DNA from: Cryptomeria japonica
Lineage: Eukaryota > Streptophyta > Pinopsida > Cupressales > Cupressaceae
Assembly (NCBI RefSeq): GCF_030272615.1
Contig: NC_081405.1
Span: 469,700,008-469,764,007, forward strand
Direction of reading: 5' to 3'
DNA: 64,000 nt
Of the stretch, positions 33,831-44,372 are shown one piece after another. Position numbers and translations under genes: made by a program. The notes below the pieces were generated by a model. That model saw only the letters and a list, made by a program, of their open reading frames with translations. It was not told the origin of the DNA and ran no database searches. Numbering within the stretch: position 1 is the first letter of the stretch; every line of letters starts with the position of its first letter.

Positions 33831-33844
33831 CGTTGGGTTCACCA
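33831..33844 (-). other. Candidate primer-binding site of the TR-GAG element
   Basis: Minus strand TGGTGAACCCAACG starts three bases after the 5' LTR end. A TGG start in that position is what a tRNA-CCA primer needs. It is not the initiator tRNA-Met site, and I could not match it to a specific tRNA by eye. Confidence 0.5.
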
Positions 33845-33847
33845 AAA

Positions 33848-35144
33848 TGTAAAGCAGAAAATCGCGATCGAACCCTAGTTGCTCTCCCCTCTTCCAACTC
33901 CGAGGAGAGAGAAGGGAGATCACTAGGGTTGATGGTTTTCACTTAAGGGAGAGACTTTACATTCAAAAGAGGGGTTGAAACCCACAAGATCCAATCCCAC
34001 ACAATGCAAGATTGGATGCTAAATGAGTTTCAAGGGTTAAGACAGCAAGGCTACCCTCTTTTGTAAAGAATGTTGATAGAAGAATTAAGCTAGGAATGCA
34101 TAGAAAGTGAGAAAGATTCGCTTATAAATTGAGTTAGGGATATAGGATGAAGCTACGGACCTGGAATTAGCTGTAAAATGTCGATATGTCGCTATCCTGC
34201 AAATTTGAGCAAAAGTTGACGGGACGATGGCGCCCGGCGTGCACACGGTCCTCCGAAAAATCTGCGAAACGAAGGGGGATCTATTCGTCTTTGCACAAGG
34301 ATTCCAGATCTTCAATTTCAGTCGCGTACCTGCAGCCTACACACAGAAAAGCGAAGACGATTGGGGGGTTAGGGATTAGGGGTTTGCCCTTAGGTCAAAC
34401 CCCAGTTTTGGAATAAACCAAGAAATGAGAAATGCTGTAAATGTAATGTAAAACAAGTACTAATACCTTGTTGTAAGGATGTTTGTATCCTTATATGCGA
34501 AGGTATAGATATTGTTGTTTGTTGTATGTTGTATGTTGTATGTTGTAGTATGTGATCTCCTCTTCAATGGTTGAATCCTTGTCTTGAATGCAACACTTAG
34601 CCTTGAATGGAGACTTAGAATGATCAATTGCTTGAAGGAATGCTTGAATGCTTGAATGCTTGAATGTTTGAATGTTTGAGTATAGTTTCCACGCCTTGTA
34701 CACATATGTCCTTCTTTCTTTTCCCCTACCCAAATGGGAGAGAAAAATGGAGTTTATATACTTGTCATTTAGGGCTGATAGACTGATTTTCCCGACCTTA
34801 GGCCGACCAGGAAAGATAATTTTCCAATTTGCAAACATAAAGACCCGAAGTCCAAAAGAGACCGGGCCCAAAATAGGACCCAGGGACCAGGGTGCTGGGC
34901 GCCATGGTCCTGGGGGACCAGGGAGCTGGGCACCCTGGTCCTAAAGGACCAGGGCGCTGGGCGCTCTGGTCCCACCTCCCGGGACAGCAGGGTGCAAAGG
35001 AGGTTCAGGCCAGGGTGCAAGAAAATGCAGTTTTTGGTGTCGTGAGCAAGTTTCGGGGTCTCCATTCAGGTTTAGTGTTGCGTCGCCATCGTGAAGACCC
35101 AAATGTGGTCGAAATTGCAAGTGTCACAATTTTAGGACGCTACA
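33848..35144 (-). mobile_element. 5' LTR of the TR-GAG element
   Basis: 1297 bp. On the minus strand it begins TGTAGCGTCCTAAAATTGTG at 35144 and ends TCTGCTTTACA at 33848. It is collinear with 27228-28493 and differs mainly by one extra 31-bp GGACCAGGG unit at 34883-34970 and a few substitutions. TATA box at 34752-34761. Confidence 0.92.
34752..34761 (-). promoter_or_regulatory. TATA box in the TR-GAG 5' LTR
   Basis: Minus-strand GTATATAAAC within the LTR that would drive transcription of the element. The matching position in the other two LTR copies is preserved. Confidence 0.6.
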
Positions 35145-35149
35145 CTTAC

Positions 35150-35645
35150 ATAATCCATCTTCTCCTCCAAAGATTATATCAACAACAAATACTTCAATAA
35201 TCAAGATGTCATCATTAGTTATTTTGTAATATAAATTGCTATCTACATTTCCTTTAGTAAAACCAATCTTTGAAAGATACTTATCCAACCTTGCATACCA
35301 AGCTCTTGGGGCTTGTTTTAATCCATACAGAGCTTTTCTTAACCTGCAAACCATATCATTGTCATTTGTCAAAGAAAATCCATCAGGTTGTTCAATATAT
35401 ACTTCTTCTTCAAGATCTCCATTCAGAAATGCACATTTAATATCCATTTGATAAACTTTGTAGTCCTTGTGAGCTGCAAAAGACAAGAATAATCTGACTG
35501 CCTCAATTCTGGCTACCGGTGCAAAGGTTTCATTGTAATCAACTCCTTCATTCGGAGAATATCCCTTACACATTAGTCTTTCTTTATTTCTGACAACCTT
35601 ACCATCTTCATTAAGTTTGTTTTTAAATACCCATTTTAGTTCCAA
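35150..35645 (-). pseudogene. Copia RT N-terminal half
   Basis: Frame from ELKWVFKNKLNEDGKVVRNK through YNETFAPVARIEAVR, QMDIKCAFLNGDLEEEVYI and LRKALYGLKQAPRAWY, all standard copia RT blocks. The catalytic YVDD box is degenerate (VFVVDII), so polymerase activity is lost. The block ends at GLCK, exactly at the TSD of the TR-GAG element. Confidence 0.92.
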
Positions 35646-35898
35646 TTACATTTTTATCTTTAGGCCGGGGAACTAATGTCCAAGTATTATTTTTCTCAAT
35701 TTGTCCTAATTCTTCTTCCATAGCTTTGATCCAAAATTTATCTCCACATGCCTAATTGATAGATGATGGTTCAATTTGAGACATAAGACATACCTCTTCA
35801 TTTGCCAATCTTCCTCTTGTCATAACTCCTTTAAATTTGTTTCCAATTATCTGATCTTCAGAATGATTCAATCTTACATACTAGGGTGTCTTAGTTTG

Positions 35899-36416
35899 TT
35901 ATTGTTCTTCAATTACTGTGGAATCCTCTGATGATACCGGGGTAACTGGATCTTCATTCTGTACCGGTGGATTCAGTGTAGGTTCATTTGTCACAATTTC
36001 TGTTGCTAGTTCAGAGTCTATATACCTTGAAGTTCCTCTGAATTGTTCATCAATCTTTACATTTGTACTCTCAACAATTTTCTGCAATCTCTTATTAAAA
36101 CATCTATATGCCTTGCTCTTAGATGAATAACCAAGAAATATTCCTTCATCACTCCTAGGATCAAATTTGCCAATATACTCATCTCTTCTAATATAACATT
36201 TACTTCCAAAAATTCTGAAATACTTAAGAGTAGGAGTATTACCAAACCATAGTTCATGAGGGGTCTTACCAGTTTCACCTTTGATGTGAACTTTGTTGAA
36301 TGTATAGATAGCAGTGCGATTGCCTCTCTCCAATACACATCTGGTAGATTTGCTTCTGATAACATACTTCTTGCTTCATCCAAGATAGTTTTGTTTTTCC
36401 TTTCAACAACTCCATT
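35899..36416 (-). pseudogene. Copia integrase C-terminal part and linker
   Basis: After a stop at 36417 (CAG to TAG, following APRTPQ) the integrase continues as NGVVERKN-like coding, then frameshifts within 36330-36383 into the frame KGETGKTPHELWFGNTPT, LKYFRIFGSKCYI and EGIFLGYSSKSKAYR. These are the usual integrase C-terminal and GKGY-type blocks. An acidic Thr/Ser-rich linker follows to 35899. A non-coding-looking gap (35646-35898) with scattered stops joins it to RT. Confidence 0.88.
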
Positions 36417-37769
36417 CTATTGTGGTGTCCGAGGTGCTGATAACTGTCTTCTGATTCCATTCACTTCACAGAATGTATTAAAGTCCTTAGATGTGAATTC
36501 TCCTCCTTGATCTGGTCTTAAACATTTGATTTTCTTACCGGTTTCATTTTCAACCATTGCTTTGAATAGTTTGAACTTTCCAAGTGCTTCTGATTTCTCT
36601 CTGAGAAAAGTAACCCAACACATTCTAGAGTAATCATCAATAATTAGCATGAAATATCTATCACCTTGTAAGCTTTTTGTTCTAGCTGGACCACATAAAT
36701 CAGTGTGAATTAAATCAAGAGCATTATTGGATTTTTCTTGAATACTTTTGAAACTAGCTCTAATTTGTTTTACAAATTGACATTCCTTACAAATTGTATT
36801 CTGAGGTTTCACAATTTTAGGTAGATCTCTTACTGCCTTAGAAGTACTGATTTTTACCATGTAATCAAAGTTTACATGACATAGTCTCTTATTCCATAAC
36901 CAACTTTCATCTATATGTGCAATTAAGCATGCCTTTTCACTATTATTCAAATGAAAGATATTACCTCTAGTCTGATTACCGGTTGCAATTTCCAAACCAG
37001 TTCTATTCATGATTTTGCATTTTCCATTTTTAAATTGTAACTGAAATCCCTTCTCAACTAATTGACCAACACTTAAAAGATTATGCTTTAAACCTTTAAA
37101 ATAGTAGACATTGTTAGTGTTATGCTTACCATCAAGAGATATTGAACCCTTACCTTTGATTGAATAGGCTTTGTCATCTCCAAATCTTACTAAACCTCCA
37201 TTGTATTCTTGAAAGTTCAAGAATTTGCCTTTGTCTCCTGTCATATGATGTGAGCATCCTGAGTCAATGATCCATTCATCCTTTGCTTCAACTTTAGCTA
37301 CTAGGGCTTGTTCTACCGGTTGAGCAGTAGGTGTCGGTTGATCCTTTGTTATAGCAACAAAAACCCATCCATTGTCTGTTGGATCCTCATCAGAATCATT
37401 AGTCACACCTTCATCAGCAATGTAACAAGATTTGTCTTTGTTCTTCTTAAATTTGTATCTCTGATATTCAGGATTAGGCTTGTATGTTCTTCTTGCTTCT
37501 TCTCTTAGTCTAGCATGTCTATCAAGGCACCTTGAAGCCATATGACCAATCTTATTGTAGTTAAAACATTTAAAGGGTGCTTTACCTTCATACTTACTTC
37601 CAACTGGACCTTTTGCCATTTTCCTTGCAAATAGTGCTTCAAGTTCTTCATTCTCCTTCTTGGTTTCTTGAGGTTCTCTTGCATTAAAGGCTTTTCAGTT
37701 TGATTTGTCAAATAATGGAGTAGATGATGTTGATACTTTAAAGGCCAAATCAGTTTTTATAGTAGCAAT
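36417..37769 (-). pseudogene. Copia gag (partial), protease and integrase core
   Basis: Order on the minus strand: gag C-terminus with a knuckle CFNYNKIGHMASRC, where the second Cys is Tyr (about 37550); protease IIDSGCSHHMTG with intact DSG (about 37250); GAG-pre-integrase region WLWNKRLCHVNFD; integrase HHCC remnant CKECQFVKQ; and catalytic core HTDLCGP and RPDQGGEF with two Asp. The frame from 37619 to 36417 is open for 400 codons. The gag part above 37690 has stops, and coding ends at about 37769, where TR-GAG DNA begins. Confidence 0.9.
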
Positions 37770-37770
37770 A

Positions 37771-39177
37771 GAACCTTCCATCACATTTGATTCCAGTGAA
37801 ACTATCAAGGCACCTGATGGTCCTTTATATATAGTTGCAAAAGTCAAGAATACACCTTGCCGTGGAGTGCTTATTGATCCTTCTTCTATGGTTAATGTCA
37901 TTACTGAAGAATTTCTTTTTAATTTGCAATTGAATCAAGTGATCTATGACGAAACAAATGTGGTTGTGAAATTATTTGATGCATTTTCTTCTCCTGCAAT
38001 TGGTTCTATTACATTACCTATTGAGGTCCATAACAAACCCCTTGATGTAGACTCTACTATTATTCCATCATCCAAACAATTTCGTGTGAAGCTAGGCTAT
38101 CCTTGGCTATCTTCCATGAAAGCTATTGCTTCTCCTATTCACAAGTGTTTGAAATTTCCCCATAATGGTGAAGTTGTTACTGTCAATCATAGTCTCTTTA
38201 AACCAGCTGAAAGAACTTATAGCATTCCTATTGATTATTTTTGGCCTAAATAATTCCAATCTCTTCCACCGCGGAGTGATCATCTTTTCAAATCTTATCA
38301 AAAGTGGAAAAAAGATATGATCCTATCTCTAAGTGAACCTAGAGCACCCAAACTTGATATTCCTATCGTTCTTGAGAAGGAAGTTCTTCCTTTGAAAGAT
38401 AAAACTAATGTCTTTCCTCAAGAAGATCCCCAAACCATCCCTATGAATGTGACTATGCCTATATCTAATAAACTTTCTAAAAGTAGACCTATACCTCCTC
38501 GTCATGATGGACTTGGTCTCCTTCCTAAACCAAATATTCCTCCTTTATATGGAGTAGTTCCTCCTCCTTCCTCTTATAGAGAGAAGAGACCTTCCTCTTC
38601 TCCTATTATCCAACCTAAGAGACCACAACCTAAACACCCAAGTGATAAGGATGAGAACATTCCTCCTCCTCAATCTTCTCAACTTCCTACTAAGACTAGA
38701 CGAAATCATTCTGCACGTGAACGCCGACGAAAGCGTCGTCTTAGAGCTTGTGCAACTACTTCTCAAACTTTGCAATCCCCCAAAACACCTTCAGCTAGTA
38801 TTATTCCATTTTCTCCTCAGCCGAAAATTGAGCCAAAATCTCCTAAACATAAGATGCATGATGGTCTTGATCCTGTGCGAGTTAAAGATCCTATTTTTAT
38901 AAATGAAAATGTTATTCATGATGAAAATGTTACTCCTCTTTCTTCTGATAGTGAATATGAATATGTTGATGTTGATAACCATTTATCTAACGAATTTTCT
39001 AAAGCACTTATCCTAGCTCCTAGATAAGAACAACGTGGCGTGGAACATGAACATAGCCCTTGTTTGGATCTTGTGATAGCTCCATCTGCTGTGTTGGATG
39101 TTCCTCCTCTAGCGTGTTTCCTGCCTTCCCGAAATATTGATCAGCAAGATCGGGGGGTGGATGACGTGCTAGACTAG
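37771..39177 (+). pseudogene. TR-GAG gag-protease C-terminal half, broken
   Basis: From EPSITFDSSETI onward it aligns collinearly with residues from about 660 of the first copy. The protease-like site is LIDPSSM and so again has Asp-Pro-Ser in place of DSG. KLGYPWLSSMKAI and CLKFPHNG are kept. Stops: TAA at about 38251 (WPK*FQSLP), TAA at about 39025 (ILAPR*EQRG), then the shared natural end VDDVLD at 39177. The tail keeps the basic stretch RERRRKRRLRA that the first copy lost to a stop and small changes. Confidence 0.85.
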
Positions 39178-39932
39178 TTTCATTAGCATAGCAGACTCTC
39201 TCCTCCTCTCTTGATCTCTTTTGTTACTTCTTCTATGTGTTATTCTCATTCTTCTGTTTGCTGTCCTTAGTGTTGTCTACTTGAGGACGATGCAAAGCAT
39301 TGATATCTCTCTTGGTCTCTCTCATGTTGACTCAAAAGACACATGTGTTCCCTTCTTCTAGGAGACCTTCCTTGATTGGGGAATGAAGAACAATTATGCA
39401 TACATACATATGATATACATGAATTATCATACAACATACTGACCTTGAGGAAAGTGAAGTCACCTTGTGCTTTGTGTTTTGGTGTCTATTATCCTTGGGC
39501 TTATCTCACACTTGGGGGCTAAATCCTTGTGATAACGTGCTCCTTTCCCTTCTCATTTCCTATATGTATCACTACCTTAAAGCAATCACCCCCGATGAGG
39601 CGTGTGCGATCGCTTTAACGTAGGGGGGCATACACCCCATTCATATCTCTTCAAGATACTTGAAAATTTCTTGGCAAACTTAGCTTTGCCTTGAAAATTT
39701 TTGGTATTTTTCTTGCATGACTCATAGTGAGGGAACCTTACTACTGACAGTCATGGTTCTCCCTCGTGATCTTCCCTTTTACTTTGTCAATCGAAGTCGT
39801 AAGATCCTTAGTCCACTGGGGGCTTGGTGTATCTTGCCTCCTTGACGTGGTGAAAGTTTTTCAATGTTGTTTCCTTTTACTTTACCGGAAGTATGGGCGT
39901 ACGCTTATACTCCCGCTAAAGTGGGGGCTAAA
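39178..39932 (+). other. 3' UTR and PPT of the second TR-GAG copy
   Basis: Collinear with 28494-29236 in reverse. The tract AAAGTGGGGGCTAAA (about 39918-39932) leads directly into the LTR start TGTAGCGTCC at 39933. Confidence 0.75.
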
Positions 39933-41130
39933 TGTAGCGTCCTAAAATTGCGACACTTGCAATTTCGACTGCATTTGGGTCTTCACGATGGCAGCGCAAC
40001 GTTGAACCTGAATGGAGACCCCGAAACCTGCTTGCGACATCAAAAACTGCATCTTTCTGCACCTTGGCCTGATCCTCCTTGCACCCTGCTGTCCCGGGAG
40101 GTGGGACCATGGCGCCCAGCGCCCTGGTCCCTGGCCCTATTTTGGGCCCGGTCTCTTGTTGGGCATCGGGTCTTTAAGTTTACAAATTGGAAAATAATGT
40201 TCCTAGGTCAGCCTAAGGTCGGGAAAATCAGTCTCCTAACCCTAATTGACAAGTATATAAACTACTTTTCCTCTCCTAGAAAAGAAGAGGAGGAAAATAA
40301 GCTAGAGCAAGACGCAGAAGCGATATTCAAACATTCAAACATTCAAGCATTCAAGTATTCCCTCAAGCAATTGAGTATTCTAAGTCTCCATTCAAGGCTA
40401 GGTGTTGCATTCAAGACAAGGATTCAACCATTGCAGAGGAGATCACTTACAACATAAAACATACAACATCATTACACCTTCACATGTAAGAATACAAACA
40501 TTCTTACAACAAGGTATCAGTACTTGTTTACATTACAAACATTTACATTTACAGCATTCTCATTTCTTGGTTAATTCCAAAACCGGGGTTTGACCTAAAG
40601 GCAAACCCCTAATCCCTAACCCCCCAATCATCCTCTCTTTTCTGTGTGTAGGTTGCAGGTACGCGGCTGTAATTGAAGATCTGGAATCCTTGTGTAGAGA
40701 CGAACAGATCCCCCTTCGTTTTGCGGATTTTTCGGAGGACCGTGTGCACTCCGGGCACCATCGTTCCTTCAACTTTCGCTCAAATTTGTAGGACAGCATC
40801 ATCTTGACATTTTACTACTAATTTCAGGTCCGCAGCTTCATCCCGTATCCCTATCTTGGTTTATAAGCGAATCTTTCCTACTTTACATGCATTCCTAGTT
40901 CAATCATTCTATCTACATTCTTTACAAAAGAGGGTATCCTTGATGTCTTAACCCTTGAAACTCATTTAGAATCCAGTCTTTCATTGGGTGGGATTGGATC
41001 TTGTGGGTTTCAACCCCTCTTTTGAATGTAAAGTCCCTCCTAAGTGAAAATCGTCAACCCTAGTGACCCTCCTTTCTCTCTCCTTGGAGTGGAGGGGGGA
41101 ACCCTTAGGGTTCGATTTTTCCGCTTTACA
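39933..41130 (+). mobile_element. 3' LTR of the second TR-GAG copy
   Basis: 1198 bp from TGTAGCGTCCTAAAATTGCG to CCGCTTTACA. It is the same family as the LTRs at 27228 and 33848 but clearly more diverged. It has fewer minisatellite units and lacks part of the GAATGCTT array. It has a TATA box TATATAA at 40254-40260. Confidence 0.9.
40254..40260 (+). promoter_or_regulatory. TATA box in the third TR-GAG LTR
   Basis: TATATAA within GTATATAAAC, conserved in position with the two other LTRs of this family despite greater overall divergence. Confidence 0.6.
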
Positions 41131-41205
41131 ATAATTAAAGAATTACTTAAATAAATAGACAAATAATTAATGTAGAATTAATGAGACATTTTTTAGGTGT
41201 CTACA
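41131..41205 (-). mobile_element. Truncated 3' LTR of the Tat-type element
   Basis: On the minus strand it starts TGTAGACACCTAAAAAATG at 41205 and is cut after 75 bp by the TR-GAG LTR end at 41130. The start is shared with the LTRs at 412, 25723 and 48998. Confidence 0.75.
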
Positions 41206-41222
41206 TTTGCCCCTCTTTGAGA
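41206..41222 (-). other. Polypurine tract of the Tat-type element
   Basis: Minus strand CAAAGAGGGGCAAA immediately before the LTR start TGTAGACACC. Confidence 0.65.
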
Positions 41223-42651
41223 CAATGTCAAAATGACGTTGTTTCAAAGAAAATGAAAAGAAAAACTGCCCTAGTATGCCTCGGTGACGCTAGGGTATAA
41301 TGCCCCCTCAGAAAAAGTGGTCGAGAAAATATGAAATGGAGATCAATTTTTCAGAAATGTGCTAGGTAGTAATTAAATGAAGTTTGAAATGTTTTCAATC
41401 TCATTTGTTATGTGTACAACTGCATTGAAGCTAGAGGAGTCCATGGGCATTATGTTGAGAAACCCTAATTTTGAGCTTATAAAATGAAGATTGGTATTGA
41501 TTGAGCTCATTTGCATTGTTTTGTTTTGAAAGAATTGCTTAGAGATATTTGTGCTTTTGGCATCCTTGGAGCAAAATGGCAGGTCATAGAGTGAGGTTAC
41601 ATTTATCTGAGTGAGTGCGGTCATATGAAAGACCTCCCGACACTGGTGGCATGGTGAGTTGCATAATTTTCTTCTTGTATTTGTCTATATTTTGCAAAAA
41701 AATTAACCGTTTTTTGGTGTGACATATGTCATTAATTTCACAATTGACTGTCAATATTGCCATAATTGATTTAATCATGTCACAATCAATGTAAATGCTT
41801 CGCATTTGATATTTTATGCTGCATTTGATAGTATTGAATCACACTTGACAAAATTGTATCGCAATTGAAAGTTTTGACTCGCATTTGGTATTATCATCTC
41901 ACATATGTTAATTTTGATTCGCATTTGGCATAAGTATGTCTTATTTGATAAATTTACTTCACAATTGGTAATATTGAATCATAATTGATAATAAAGGCAT
42001 TTTTTCCCTCTTATTTATGCGTCTTGAAAATTTTGATGACGTAGTTGATTCATTTTTATATTTTCCAAATGCAGGTGCATTATCCAGTACTTCTTGCTAG
42101 GAAGACAAGACCAGATGGTCTTGATCAGTGTCATGAGTTGGATCTAGAGGATACCACTTTGTTGTGATAGGTTGGATTGTATTATATAGCATATTTGCCT
42201 GAGGTTACGACCAACAGGGCCATGATTATTGCTTCGATTGAGCAGTGGCATTCAGAGACATGTTCTTTTCATCTACCAACTGGTGAGGTGTCCATCACAC
42301 TTGAGGATGTGTGGCATATTTTACACATTCTGATATTTGGTAGATGAGTTACTTTTGATCATCATGATGGTATCTATGCTTTGTGTACCTTGTTCAAGTG
42401 TGAGGAGCAGGATCGATATATCTGTGGTCGTTACGAGATTCATTGGGATGATTTTGATTATGATGATCTCACCATTGTGCTTGCTTGCACTGTTGTTGGA
42501 TTATTGATACCTGATAGGTAGGCCCATGGTTTTCCTATTGGATGGAGACATGTCATACATGATATGATTACTGATAGACATGTGTTTGCTTGGGGTCCTT
42601 GTCTTCTTGCGACTTTGTATCATTAGATGCATGGGATTGTTTACTTGTTTA

Positions 42652-43640
42652 GTGAACTCACAATACTGGTTCCCACTTTTTGACCAACTTTGACACTTAG
42701 ATGAACATTTTGCAAAATACCTTCACTTTCCGACACCTATAACTTTTAAATCGTTAAGAATTTGAAGATGATGTAAACTAGTGATTTCTAACATCCTTTT
42801 TGTAGATTCTAAATATATTTTTTTCAATTTTTTTTGAATAAAATTTTATTGATTTTTTCATCTCCCTCAAAAGTAGTTTTTTACAGGAAACAACATTTTT
42901 TAAGAGTGATGTGCATCCCGAAATGTATAAATTTTTTTCTATAAATGATAAAAACTTATCTCTTTTAAATTTTGGTTTGTAACATCAATAACTAGGGCAT
43001 GCAATTGGTTTTATAGTGATATGTTGAATATTATTTATTTTATTAAGTTTTGAAGTCCGACTAATTATAATTTAGATATAGGTGTACGTTTGAACACATA
43101 ACTTGCTCTATATATATCAAAATTAAGTTTTATTTTTTTTGTTAGAAAGAAGACATCAATACCTAGGGCATAGATATTTTTTAAATTTTTTTTGAATTAG
43201 TTTGCTATTTTTCCCAATGCATTGAACAAAGAAGTTTATGTTCGGTGAAAAACCTACATTCATAAAAAATAAAATAAAAATATATTAATAAACTTAAATA
43301 TATTAAAAATTATACTATTTGGAAAGCTTATAATAAGGACTAAATCCTTAAGAAAACAAAACTTCTAAATGAATTCGTTTGACCCCTCAAAAGCTAATCT
43401 AAAATTGGTTTTTTATCAGCATTTGATAGATGCAAAGGAGACTCCATTGCAAGTATGATTTAGAAGTAGAGAGCTTCTATCCAAGAAATTTTGATCTAAG
43501 AGCCTTTGATCTAACTCTCTTCAATTAATTACTTCAAATGGGACCTCTTAAAGCTTAAATAATTATATTTTTCAAAAAATATATGATTTCAGCACAAATC
43601 AGGATGTACCAAAAAGTGGGAACCAGCTTTGTGAGTTCAC
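42652..43640. mobile_element. 989-bp non-autonomous TIR element inside the PMD gene
   Basis: The left end GTGAACTCACAA (42652) and right end TTGTGAGTTCAC (43640) are part of 31-bp inverted repeats with two mismatches (42652-42682 and 43610-43640), continuing through GGTTCCCACTTTTTG. The interior is AT-rich and has no transposase. TA occurs next to the left end (TTTA/GTGA) and two bases beyond the right end (CAC GC TA). A longer TSD was not found. The superfamily is uncertain; a TA target would suggest Tc1/mariner-like. Confidence 0.75.
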
Positions 43641-44239
43641 GCTAGTAGAAATCAGTTGGATGTGGTATTACTTTGCTCCAGACATGGGCTTGGGAGAACA
43701 TAGCTATCTTTCATCCTGCATTACATATGGATTTAGAGACGGATCAGCCATATGCTTTTGGGTATACTGTTGGTGTGAGGCATAGGGCATCGAGTAACAT
43801 CTTGTATTGGTGTCATTAGATTGATATCTTATAGTATTTCTCATGGAGACCTTATCTTAGTTGCCCTGGTTGGATTGATGATGCTCAACATCTTCCTTTT
43901 TGTTGAGAACAAAGATATCTTATTGGTCGAGATGTGGGTGGTCACAGGGTTATTGATATGCATCTTCTTGGCCATATACTCAGATAGTTTGGGGAAGTAT
44001 AGGCTATTCTAGATGTTACAACTTATTTTCCTCGTACTACTCGAGAGGTTGGTGATTGGGGTGCTTGCGTGCAACCTCATGTTGCTATTGCTGAGTTTGA
44101 TGCTCTTACTCCTATTTTGTGGGGATGGCATTTTGGTGTAGCGGATCCAGGGTCCACAACATAGTATAGTGTATGGTGGATACAACACAGGCCTGTACCT
44201 TTGACAAATCCGATAGTCCCGATTGGTGCTCTGTAGATT

Positions 44240-44372
44240 AGACATGAGGTGGAGATGGAGGAGTTAGGGGTGGAGATGGTAGAGGTGGAGGAGGTAGGGA
44301 TGGAGAAGTTAGGGGTGGAGGAGGTAGGGTTGGAGGAGGTAGAGGTGGAGGAGGTATAGATCTAATAGCAGT
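44240..44372 (+). repeat. GGAGGTAGGGGTGGAG-type minisatellite (Gly/Arg-rich coding)
   Basis: Imperfect repeats of GGTGGAGGAGGTAG(A/G)G encode GGGGRGGG-like residues in the PMD frame and Glu/Val-rich runs in the neighbouring frame. Such RGG-like tracts bind RNA in other proteins. Here it is part of a pseudogene. Confidence 0.7.

Larger units (their letters stand above)
27228..35144 (-). mobile_element. Complete non-autonomous LTR element, TR-GAG type
   Basis: A 7.9-kb element with TG..CA LTRs at 27228-28493 and 33848-35144 and TSD CTTAC (27223-27227 and 35145-35149). It has a PBS-like site next to the 5' LTR and a PPT next to the 3' LTR. The interior encodes one long gag-protease frame and nothing else: no RT, RNase H or integrase motifs were found on either strand. 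Terminal-repeat elements carrying only GAG are known in plants as TR-GAG. The zinc knuckle and protease resemble those of the Tat-like element at 52-54.8 kb, so a Tat-like partner probably supplies the enzymes. The LTRs are nearly identical apart from a 31-bp repeat-number difference and scattered substitutions, so insertion is relatively recent. Confidence 0.92.
23644..37769 (-). mobile_element. Ty1/copia element, nested and truncated
   Basis: A minus-strand copia element with 3' LTR (23644-24786), PPT next to it and polyprotein remnants in the order gag, protease, integrase, RT, RNase H reading right to left. It is interrupted by a solo LTR (25723-26992, TSD GTATC) and by a complete TR-GAG element (27228-35144, TSD CTTAC). 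When each insertion plus one TSD copy is skipped, the protein reads through without a break. At 37769 the gag region ends abruptly against a fragment of a second TR-GAG copy. The 5' part of gag, the PBS and the 5' LTR are missing. Confidence 0.9.
37770..41130 (+). mobile_element. 5'-truncated second TR-GAG copy, plus orientation
   Basis: The sequence matches the 3' two-fifths of the TR-GAG element at 27228-35144 but on the plus strand: protease-like region, tail, 3' UTR, PPT and 3' LTR. It starts mid-gene at GAACCTTCCATCAC with no LTR or TSD at the left edge. On the right, the LTR end TTTACA (41130) abuts a broken LTR of another family. Stops TAA replace CAA at two places in the tail. The left edge is a deletion or recombination breakpoint, not an insertion end. 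Confidence 0.92.
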
